19,943 bases of DNA from an uncultured Clostridia bacterium (lineage in GTDB: Bacteria > Bacillota > Clostridia > Christensenellales > UBA1242): positions 1 to 19,943 of the forward strand of contig CALWII010000076.1 in NCBI GenBank assembly GCA_944380695.1. The letters run 5' to 3'. A program made the position numbers and the translations under genes. Within the stretch, counting starts at the first letter, position 1. Each line of letters begins with the position of its first letter. The notes under the pieces were generated by a model that did no database searches, had not been told where the DNA came from, and saw only the letters and a list, made by a program, of their open reading frames with translations. Positions 8,035-14,308 of the stretch are shown piece after piece.

Positions 8035-9394
8035 TGCTCTCACCTCCCTCAACTATATCAACTCTTTGTGTATCGGTAGAATAGACATCATTAAGAAGCT
8101 TTGAGCGTTTTAATGCCATTCTTTTTGGATTTGTTGAATTGAGCGGAAGATACCATTTAATTAACATTTTGGTAACAATTAAAGAACAGAAACAAGCCAC
8201 AACAGTTCCTATTAAAAGAACCATTGCAAAACTTTTTATTGCAGGAGTCCCGAGTATATAAAGCAAAATAGAGCTAATTAGTGTCACGATATGAACATCT
8301 AATATTGTCCAAATAGATTTTTTATATGCATTTTTAACAGCAAGAGGAATTTTTCTGCCTGAAGCATATTCTTCCTTAACTCTCTCTAAAATTAGAATAT
8401 TTCCTAGCGCGAATAAAATTAAAGACAAAAGGACTGCACCTATTCCAGCAAGTGACATTTCAACATAAGGTACGGCTTGAAGAAAAAATGAAAATAGGAT
8501 TGCAAAAATAACCAAGGAAGTATTTGCCATTAAACCTAATTCACGATATCTTATGAACATAATTATCATAACTACGAGAACGGACAATGCTATTGCAATA
8601 GCACTTAACATTATCGCATTTTGTCCAAGCGAAGCTGACATAGTAGTTAATTCGAAAAGAGATAGGTTCGCAGAATAAGTTCCACTAGTTAAACGAATAT
8701 AATATTCTGATGCGGTTGAACTAGAAACAACTCCACCTGAAACAAACAAAGTGTTATCACTAGGGAAATTAGAGGAAGTAACTGAAATACCACTTTCATC
8801 GCCTATAAAAACATATAATGTTTTACTATCGTTTTTTGCACCATCAGAAAAGTTATCGTAAACTTCTTTGGCCTGCGAGTTAAAATTGAAAGCTATACCA
8901 ATGCTGCTACCATCTTCACTATAACTTAAATATATGTTTGAAATATCTTTGCTTGAAAGATATTCTCCTGTAGGATTTTCAACATCAAAATTTTGATTTT
9001 CGGAAAGATAAAATGAAATCGGTTGCCCAATAAATTCAAATAAATCGCCTACATCATTTTCTTGGTCAGGAATTTCAATTCTTATCTTATCGGAACTTTG
9101 TTTTACAATAGTAACATCTGAAATACCGTGATTGTACAAAATGTTTTTTAGACTACTCATTGTCGAGTCAATAGCACTATCTAAATCATCAGTGTTACTT
9201 GAAGATGAAACAGTAGACTCATAAACGACAGATATACCGCCATTAAGATCAGCGCCTAAAGGTATAGAATTAATAAATCCGTTATAATTATAAACCGTCC
9301 CTGCAACTTTGAATGACCCAAAAGTTAAAACTAAACCGATAACAATTATAACTGCTAAAATTGCGAATTTCCAAATTGAGCGTTTTTTTGACAT
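8027..9394 (-). CDS. secD: Protein translocase subunit SecD
   Basis: Partner of SecF in the Sec export machinery, integral membrane protein. The N-terminal helix (about residues 9-31) is followed by the GADLNGGISVVYE motif, equivalent to the family's GLDLRGG. A large extracytoplasmic domain follows, then five membrane helices in the C-terminal 190 residues (starting around NAIMLSAIAIALSVLVVMII). At 455 aa it is at the short end for SecD. The extracytoplasmic P1 region is compact. A weak AAGGGG precedes the ATG, and a near-consensus promoter lies 30 bases upstream. First gene of the secD-secF pair. Confidence 0.95.
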   Translation of the reverse strand: MSKKRSIWKFAILAVIIVIGLVLTFGSFKVAGTVYNYNGFINSIPLGADLNGGISVVYESTVSSSSNTDDLDSAIDSTMSSLKNILYNHGISDVTIVKQSSDKIRIEIPDQENDVGDLFEFIGQPISFYLSENQNFDVENPTGEYLSSKDISNIYLSYSEDGSSIGIAFNFNSQAKEVYDNFSDGAKNDSKTLYVFIGDESGISVTSSNFPSDNTLFVSGGVVSSSTASEYYIRLTSGTYSANLSLFELTTMSASLGQNAIMLSAIAIALSVLVVMIIMFIRYRELGLMANTSLVIFAILFSFFLQAVPYVEMSLAGIGAVLLSLILFALGNILILERVKEEYASGRKIPLAVKNAYKKSIWTILDVHIVTLISSILLYILGTPAIKSFAMVLLIGTVVACFCSLIVTKMLIKWYLPLNSTNPKRMALKRSKLLNDVYSTDTQRVDIVEGGESND

Positions 9395-9424
9395 CGAAAC
9401 CCCTTATTAAATAACTACCTATTT

Positions 9425-9453
9425 AGTATACAAGTTAAAAAGGCTTGTGTCAA
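9425..9453 (-). promoter_or_regulatory. secD-secF promoter
   Basis: On the minus strand, a perfect TTGACA (9448-9453), a 17-base spacer and TATACT (9425-9430), about 30 bases before the secD ATG. Confidence 0.8.
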
Positions 9454-9466
9454 ATGTTTTTTTATT

Positions 9467-9883
9467 TTACTTTGTAGTTTTTTTTATGTTAACGCAAATT
9501 ATTCCACAAATTCCACCGATAATAGTCCCAAAAATCAAATCGTTAACTAGTGTTCTGTCAAAAACAAAGTTTCTGTTTAGCGCCGAAAAAACTAAAAATG
9601 CTGTTATTGTGTAAATAAATCCTACTAAAAGCCCACTTAATAACCCCATATCTTTTTGTTTTTTTAACCCCAAAAATACTCCTAGAAATATGCTGACACC
9701 TTTAATTACCTGATTTATTGGCGTAATTAAAGTCTCGGAGATAGGTGTAAATTTGAGACAAAATGCGAACAACAAAACGCACACCAAACTAATACAAAGC
9801 GCAAAGATACTGCCCTTTATAATAGAGAAAAATGTGCTTTTTGACGAGCCTTTTCCCTCCAGCTTTTTTGCCTTCATTTTCAT
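9467..9883 (-). CDS. TIGR04086 family membrane protein
   Basis: Small integral membrane protein of 138 aa with four predicted helices (about residues 22-46, 59-75, 79-103 and 112-132). Helix-helix glycine patterns (GLLSGLLVGF and FGTIIGGICGIICV) resemble the TIGR04086/YrzE-type family. Members are commonly encoded beside yajC and secDF in Clostridia, as here. The N-terminus is short and basic, the C-terminus ends in Lys residues. Molecular role is unknown; a link to export or membrane organisation is inferred only from the neighbours. AAGGAG precedes the ATG at 9883. A TATAAT box stands shortly before it, but I could not find a good -35 box. Confidence 0.8.
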   Translation of the reverse strand: MKMKAKKLEGKGSSKSTFFSIIKGSIFALCISLVCVLLFAFCLKFTPISETLITPINQVIKGVSIFLGVFLGLKKQKDMGLLSGLLVGFIYTITAFLVFSALNRNFVFDRTLVNDLIFGTIIGGICGIICVNIKKTTK

Positions 9884-9957
9884 AATTGACTCCTTTACTA
9901 AAAATTATACTGTTATATCTTTATGCGGACAGGCAGGAGTATATGAAAAGATAAAAT

Positions 9958-9982
9958 AAAAAGTCACCGAATTTGGTGACTT
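9958..9982 (-). terminator. yajC terminator
   Basis: Inverted repeat AAGTCACC / GGTGACTT (9961-9968 and 9975-9982) with a 6-base loop. On the minus strand it is followed by five T and further T-rich sequence. It begins four bases after the yajC stop codon. Confidence 0.8.
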
Positions 9983-9985
9983 AAA

Positions 9986-10450
9986 TTATTTTTTACTTTT
10001 TGCATTTGATTTGTTTTTTGATTGTTTTGTAGTGTTTTCTTTGCTTGTTTTAGATTGTGTTTCGTCTTTTTTATCTTCTTTTATTTCTTCAACAGGTTTT
10101 TCTGTTTGATTTGTTTGAGTCGTCACATCTTTAGCAACAGGAAGCTGGTCAGAAATAACAGAATAAATTGCGTATGCATCTACGGTCATATAGCTTTTAT
10201 AATTGCCAGAACCTGTTTCTATAGTAACTTGTTTTGCATTGCCTTCCATACGAATGTCAACTATTTTTCCGTAAACTCCACTGGTTGTCAAAACTTTATC
10301 GCCTTTTTTTAGCGAATTAGTCCTTTCGGCAACTTTTTGGTTTTCTTTTTTGTTTCTCACAATCATAATAATTGGATACGCAACGAGTAATACTGCTATT
10401 AAACAAATTAAAATTATTTGAGTGGTATCAAGTGATAATAATAAAAACAT
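9986..10450 (-). CDS. yajC: Preprotein translocase subunit YajC
   Basis: Accessory single-span membrane protein of the SecDF-YajC complex. One membrane helix (residues ~9-31) is followed by the family signature LKKGDKVLTTSGVYGKIVDI (47-66) and a small beta domain. The family is usually 85-120 aa. This one is 154 aa because of a C-terminal tail rich in Lys, Glu, Thr, Ser and Asn (about 110-154) that looks disordered. AAAGGAG precedes the ATG. It stands first in the export cluster yajC, TIGR04086, secD, secF, but has its own terminator. Confidence 0.93.
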   Translation of the reverse strand: MFLLLSLDTTQIILICLIAVLLVAYPIIMIVRNKKENQKVAERTNSLKKGDKVLTTSGVYGKIVDIRMEGNAKQVTIETGSGNYKSYMTVDAYAIYSVISDQLPVAKDVTTQTNQTEKPVEEIKEDKKDETQSKTSKENTTKQSKNKSNAKSKK

Positions 10451-10478
10451 AACAAACTCCTTTTAAAAATATATGCTG

Positions 10479-10506
10479 ATTATATCAAAAGAAATTGATA
10501 AATCAA
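10479..10506 (-). promoter_or_regulatory. yajC promoter
   Basis: On the minus strand, TTGATT (10501-10506), a 16-base spacer and a perfect TATAAT (10479-10484), 28 bases before the yajC ATG. A weak A/T hairpin (10501-10518) that overlaps the thrS stop codon lies in the same place and might end the thrS transcript. Confidence 0.65.
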
Positions 10507-10516
10507 AACGATTTGA

Positions 10517-12256
10517 TTATATTTTTTTAGTTTTTATTTCATTTTTTAATCTTTCGACAAAATCTTTTAGTTTTAAACCGCTTTTGTTTTCGTTACCTCT
10601 ACCTCGTATCGAAATAGATTTGTTTTCCACCTCATTATCCCCTACAATAATTTGATAAGGTATTTTTAATGAAGACGCTTCACGAATTTTATAGCCCACT
10701 TTTTCATTTCTATCATCTAGCGTTGCCCTAATTCCAATATTTTTAAGCTTTTCTAATATTTTAGTAGCATATTTATTCGCCCTATCAGTTATAGGTAAAA
10801 TGCGTACCTGTTCTGGTGCAAGCCATAAAGGGAAAGCCCCGGCAAAATGCTCAATTAAAATTCCCATAAATCTTTCCATCGAGCCGTATACAACTCGGTG
10901 AATCATAATAGGACGGTGTTTTGCTCCATCTTCTCCCGTATACTCCAAATCAAATCTTTGAGGCAATTGAAAATCAAGTTGTATAGTTCCGCATTGCCAA
11001 GTTCTACCAATCGCATCGTGCAGATGGAAATCTATTTTAGGACCATAAAAAGCCCCATCACCTTCATTAATCTGATAATCGAGTTTTAAATCATCTAATG
11101 CAGATTTTAAAGCATCTGTTGCGAGCTCCCAATCCTCATCGGACCCCATACTATTTTCAGGACGGGTTGAAAGTTCAACACTATATGAAAAACCAAATAA
11201 ACTATAAACTTCATTAATGAGTTTAACAACATTTTTTATTTCTTCTTTAATTTGTGATGGCATCATAAAAATGTGCGCATCATCTTGTGTAAAGCAACGA
11301 ACTCTTAAAAGTCCACCTAGCTCACCCGATTTTTCGTGTCTGTGTACTAATCCCAATTCACCAACTCTGAGAGGTAGTTCTTTGTATGAATGCGGAGAGT
11401 TTTTATAAACTAAAATGCCCCCAGGACAGTTCATAGGTTTTATAGCAAACAGTGTATCGTCAATTTTTGTCGTATACATATTATTTTTGTAGTGGTCCCA
11501 ATGTCCAGAAGTTTGCCATAAATGTTGTGACAGCATTATAGGAGTGGAAATTTCAACATAACCAGCTTTCGTGTGAATTTCACGCCAATAGTCGATTAAA
11601 AGATTTTTCAATATCATACCGTTTGGTAAATAGAAAGGAAATCCTGGACCTTCAGGTGATATCATAAACAATCCCAATTCTTTGCCAAGTTTGCGATTAT
11701 CCCTCTTTTTTGCTTCTTCAAGCATATTAAGATGTTCTGCAAGATCCGCTTTTGTTTTAAAACCGTAAGCATATATTCTTTGAAGCATCTTGTTTTTTTC
11801 ATTGCCACGCCAATAAGCTCCGTTTACAGCGTGAATTTTAAAAGCAGAATTTTGAAGTTCACGAGTTGAAGAAACGTGTGGTCCTCTGCACAAATCCACG
11901 AAATCATTTCCAAGATAGTACAAAGAAATTTCTTCATTTTCAGGTAAATCACGAATTAACTCCTCTTTATACTCGTTCCCTTGAAAAATTTTTATTGCCT
12001 CATCTCTTGAAACAACTCTTCTTTCAAAAACTTCGCCTTTATTGATAATTTCTTTCATCTTCTTTTCGATAATTGGAAAATCTTCTGGTAAAATCTGTTC
12101 ATTTAAATCTATATCGTAATAAAAGCCGTCATTAATAGCTGGACCAATAGTTAGCTTAGTTTTTGGATGCAAAAACATTATTGCTTTTGCTAAAACGTGG
12201 GCAAGCGAATGTCTCATAATAAATAATTTTTCATCTTTTTCTTTTTTCTTTTCCAT
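10517..12256 (-). CDS. thrS: Threonyl-tRNA synthetase lacking the N-terminal TGS domain
   Basis: Class II synthetase that charges tRNA-Thr. The family in E. coli and Bacillus is about 640 aa; this one is 579 aa because it begins directly at the editing domain, without the ~60-residue TGS domain. The editing site is intact: H16 and H20 (HSLAH) with C123 and H127 (CRGPH). Zinc and catalytic residues are present: C277 (MNCPGG, where the family has CPGH), H328 (DDAHIF) and H453 (MIHRVVYGSMERF, motif 3). Motif 2 is VHRHEKSGELGGLLRVR. The anticodon-binding domain covers about 483-579. AAGGAG precedes the ATG at 12256. Upstream of the ATG the sequence is the T-box terminator, so there is no room for a missing TGS domain. 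Expression is controlled by uncharged tRNA-Thr through that leader. Confidence 0.97.
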   Translation of the reverse strand: MEKKKEKDEKLFIMRHSLAHVLAKAIMFLHPKTKLTIGPAINDGFYYDIDLNEQILPEDFPIIEKKMKEIINKGEVFERRVVSRDEAIKIFQGNEYKEELIRDLPENEEISLYYLGNDFVDLCRGPHVSSTRELQNSAFKIHAVNGAYWRGNEKNKMLQRIYAYGFKTKADLAEHLNMLEEAKKRDNRKLGKELGLFMISPEGPGFPFYLPNGMILKNLLIDYWREIHTKAGYVEISTPIMLSQHLWQTSGHWDHYKNNMYTTKIDDTLFAIKPMNCPGGILVYKNSPHSYKELPLRVGELGLVHRHEKSGELGGLLRVRCFTQDDAHIFMMPSQIKEEIKNVVKLINEVYSLFGFSYSVELSTRPENSMGSDEDWELATDALKSALDDLKLDYQINEGDGAFYGPKIDFHLHDAIGRTWQCGTIQLDFQLPQRFDLEYTGEDGAKHRPIMIHRVVYGSMERFMGILIEHFAGAFPLWLAPEQVRILPITDRANKYATKILEKLKNIGIRATLDDRNEKVGYKIREASSLKIPYQIIVGDNEVENKSISIRGRGNENKSGLKLKDFVERLKNEIKTKKI

Positions 12257-12275
12257 AACTCTCCTTTTAACAAAT

Positions 12276-12472
12276 AAAAAACGCCCTTAAAACTTAAGGA
12301 CGATTGTTACCGCGGTTCCACCTTAATTGCATAATAAATATGCCACTCATTTTTGATGTATCATAGTCAAAAGCGGTTTCACCACACCTCTCCACCTAAA
12401 GTTTTTCACCAACCAACTTCTCTCTGTATGCTTACAAGGGGGTTACTTATCATTCAACTCCACATATGTCCG
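12276..12472 (-). promoter_or_regulatory. T-box leader of thrS
   Basis: tRNA-sensing riboswitch. On the minus strand the conserved T-box AAGGTGGAACCGCG is at 12311-12324. It is followed by the competing terminator, CGTCCTTAA / TTAAGGGCG, then a T run (12276-12302). The region before it includes AGAGAG and TTGGTTGGTGAAAAAC, as in the usual start of the linker after Stem I. Stem I looks short (about 60-65 bases), so I cannot draw the specifier loop with confidence. Threonine codons at plausible positions are ACC (12441-12443) and ACA (12425-12427). Uncharged tRNA-Thr should stabilise the antiterminator and allow thrS transcription. Confidence 0.95.
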
Positions 12473-12473
12473 C

Positions 12474-12502
12474 ATTATATCACATAAATATTAAAAAAAC
12501 AA
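12474..12502 (-). promoter_or_regulatory. thrS promoter
   Basis: On the minus strand, TTGTTT (12497-12502), a 17-base spacer and a perfect TATAAT (12474-12479), just upstream of the T-box leader. Confidence 0.75.
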
Positions 12503-12533
12503 GCAAATTGTTAAATAATTTTTTATTTTTCTA

Positions 12534-12561
12534 TTGACAATAAAATTTAAAGATGTATAAT
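12534..12561 (+). promoter_or_regulatory. Promoter of the riboswitch-controlled membrane protein gene
   Basis: TTGACA (12534-12539), a 16-base spacer and TATAAT (12556-12561), both perfect hexamers. It fires away from the thrS promoter; the two are about 30 bases apart. Confidence 0.85.
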
Positions 12562-12565
12562 TAAT

Positions 12566-12683
12566 CATATAAAGGGAGTAGCTTTACTGCATTTGTCAGT
12601 ATCTAAATAGCGTCAAAACGGTTTTACCCGCTTTTAGAGTGTAAAATTTACATTAGCAAGACTTTAAATATCTTGCTTTTTTT
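12566..12683 (+). promoter_or_regulatory. yybP-ykoY-type (manganese) riboswitch with intrinsic terminator
   Basis: The leader carries the sequence marks of the yybP-ykoY class in order: AAAGGGAGTAGC (12571-12582), GCGTCAAAACGG (12610-12621), ACCCGC (12626-12631), and GCAAGACTTT (12656-12665). Supporting helices are: closing P1, ATATAAAG (about 12567-12574) with CTTTAAAT (12662-12669); a hairpin ACTG/CAGT (12586-12599); and a distal hairpin TGTAAA/TTTACA (12640-12652). The GCAAGA strand of the aptamer is also the 5' arm of a terminator, AGCAAGA / TCTTGCT, followed by seven T (12655-12683). Aptamer and terminator are therefore mutually exclusive: metal binding should favour read-through, an ON switch. 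The class senses Mn2+ in studied cases. It has GGGAGTAG where the consensus as I recall it has GGGGAGUAG. Identified from memory of the consensus, not by a covariance search. Confidence 0.75.
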
Positions 12684-12703
12684 AAGCTAAAAAGGGGTGA
12701 AAT

Positions 12704-13360
12704 ATGTTAAATTTTAATTTTTCAAAACTTATGGCATATGCAGATTCTTCAATCAAACTGGCAGAAATTAATAAAAAAATTGCTAAATCAAACAAACTTT
12801 TTAATTTTTGCAATAACATTCCTATTATAAAAAAATGGATTATGTACATAGGTATAGGATTAACAATAACAACTTCAGCAAGCGCTCTCGTTGCAGGTTA
12901 TGTAAAAACATCTAAACTTGAAAAATATTATTTCAACGAATCAGGAATCTATCAACAAGAATATGCTGATTACAAATCAGAACAATATGCCCTGGAAGAA
13001 GAACTTGAGGAACTTAAAGCTGATTATGAAAGTAAAAAAATTTCATATAATGAATTTGCAACTAGAAGAGATGAATTATTAAAAAAAATTGAAGCATATT
13101 TATTAAAAGATGATGAAATAAAAACTTTGTTAAAAACCAGTACGAAAAATCCTATCATTTTAGAAAAGAACTCAAAAATTAAAAATGAGTTATATTTTCA
13201 TTTAATTTTATCTGCAGCGATATTGGCAGGATCAGGGTTGGCAACAGGCTTAACCTATTTATTAAAAAACAATTTAAACAAGTATAGTGAAAAGCTCAAA
13301 AACAAAGCAATATTCGAAAAGAAAAAACTTATCAGAAATATGGATGAGATGACTTTTTAA
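12704..13360 (+). CDS. Hypothetical two-helix membrane protein with cytoplasmic or extracellular coiled-coil loop
   Basis: I do not recognise this 218-aa protein. It has an amphipathic Lys-rich N-terminus, a membrane helix at about 41-66 (IIKKWIMYIGIGLTITTSA), a highly charged central loop (70-160), a second helix at about 163-187 (ending in GSGLATGLTYLL) and a basic C-terminal tail. The central loop has a strong coiled-coil pattern; residues ~97-130 (from ALEEELEEL through ISYNEFATRRDELLKKIE) resemble the small SHOCT oligomerisation motif. It is not any of the usual products of this riboswitch class (MntP, UPF0016/YybP, TerC/YkoY, P-type ATPase, NRAMP). AAAAGGGGTGA gives a strong ribosome binding site. 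It is the only plus-strand gene here and is inserted between ytxC and thrS. A role in manganese handling is an inference from the leader. Confidence 0.9.
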   Translation: MLNFNFSKLMAYADSSIKLAEINKKIAKSNKLFNFCNNIPIIKKWIMYIGIGLTITTSASALVAGYVKTSKLEKYYFNESGIYQQEYADYKSEQYALEEELEELKADYESKKISYNEFATRRDELLKKIEAYLLKDDEIKTLLKTSTKNPIILEKNSKIKNELYFHLILSAAILAGSGLATGLTYLLKNNLNKYSEKLKNKAIFEKKKLIRNMDEMTF

Positions 13361-13404
13361 TAAATTTTTAATTGCATATCTATAATTGCACACTCTTTAA
13401 CAAA

Positions 13405-14181
13405 CTATTTTGTTATAACAGTAACATTTACATATTCGTTTAAAGTCTGATTTGATGTATATTTCAAATTCAGTCTTCTGTCAAATATTGTTTTTAATAA
13501 GTTGATTGCGTGGTTTTCGTTTTTGTAGTAAAAGTTAATTTTTTGTGGAGACATATCTATAAGCGAAGTCACTAAATCAAGACTTTCCAACTTTTCACCT
13601 TTTTTGCCCTTTTCACAAATATAATAATGCTCATTGTCGTCTTCAATAACATCTATTTCGTCTTTGCATATATCTAAATTGTCAATTAAAAACTTAAGTA
13701 AATCGTTAAATGCGTCTGCAGAAACAAGATATTCCCTATTATCATTTGCAAGTCTAACAAGTTCCTGCCACTTTTCTCGTAATTGAACAAGTTTAAATTG
13801 ATAAAATGATTCTACAAACAAATTTTCTTTAAAACTAAAATGTTTAGATACTAAAAAATAATCCGTTTCTTTGTCAAAATTAATAAGTGCTTTTTTAAAA
13901 GCCAACACGCTCATTTCGTCTTGATTAGGCAGAAATAAATATTTATTTAAAAAGCTGCTTTTAAAAAAATTACAAATTAAATCTCCTACTGCTTTTAATA
14001 TTATAATTTCCGTTTCTGGTTGATATTGTTTATCGACTGCCAAAACAATTTTTATTATTTCATCTTGTTTAGCATAAACTGTTAAACCATTAAACTTTAA
14101 CACATCTTTTTTTATTTTATCAAAAAAACCTAATGCGATTTTTTCATTTTTTAAAGAGAAATTAATTGAGTATTCCCACAT
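13405..14181 (-). CDS. ytxC: YtxC-like sporulation protein
   Basis: A 258-aa soluble protein that resembles the YtxC family (annotated as putative sporulation protein; biochemical role unknown). The C-terminal signature region reads LVTSLIDMSPQKINFYYKNE followed by LLKTIFDRRLNL, like the family's SP.KI.......TL..IF. The middle part (KETDYFLVSKHFSFKENLF and YQFKLVQLREKWQELV) also looks like the family. The frame could be extended upstream to 14346, but a perfect AGGAGG lies seven bases before ATG 14181, and a terminator hairpin sits inside the extension, so 14181 is the start. In B. subtilis ytxC stands immediately before thrS on the same strand. Here it is also on the thrS strand, but the riboswitch gene stands between them. 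The recognition is by sequence feel, moderately sure. Confidence 0.75.
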   Translation of the reverse strand: MWEYSINFSLKNEKIALGFFDKIKKDVLKFNGLTVYAKQDEIIKIVLAVDKQYQPETEIIILKAVGDLICNFFKSSFLNKYLFLPNQDEMSVLAFKKALINFDKETDYFLVSKHFSFKENLFVESFYQFKLVQLREKWQELVRLANDNREYLVSADAFNDLLKFLIDNLDICKDEIDVIEDDNEHYYICEKGKKGEKLESLDLVTSLIDMSPQKINFYYKNENHAINLLKTIFDRRLNLKYTSNQTLNEYVNVTVITK

Positions 14182-14220
14182 AGCTCCTCCTATATTAACT
14201 ATCTTATTAGTATGCAAAGC

Positions 14221-14255
14221 AAAAAAAAATACTCGCAAATTTGAGCAAGTATTTT
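14221..14255 (-). terminator. Terminator after the ABC gene pair
   Basis: Stem AAAATACT / AGTATTTT (14226-14233 and 14248-14255) with an inner GC pair block and an 8-base loop. On the minus strand it is followed by a run of nine T or more. It separates the ABC genes from ytxC. Confidence 0.75.
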
Positions 14256-14308
14256 GCAAATTTTTGTATTTAATAAACAAGCGAACGAAAATATACAAAA
14301 AACAGATG

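Noticed and set aside
7999..8052. SecF starting upstream at a TTG (8052)
   Set aside because: The extra codons are the Shine-Dalgarno sequence GGGAGGTGAG itself; the ATG at 8034 has correct spacing and overlaps the secD stop in the usual way.
9884..9985. Possible SCIFF peptide gene (six Cys in forty-five residues) near TIGR04086 and secD, where it is often found in Clostridia
   Set aside because: No Cys-rich short frame exists on either strand in this gap or beside secD; only the yajC terminator and a possible -10 box are there.
13361..13415. A shared terminator between the converging riboswitch gene and ytxC (AACAAA/TTTGTT)
   Set aside because: A 6-base A/T-only stem that overlaps the ytxC stop codon is too weak to call.
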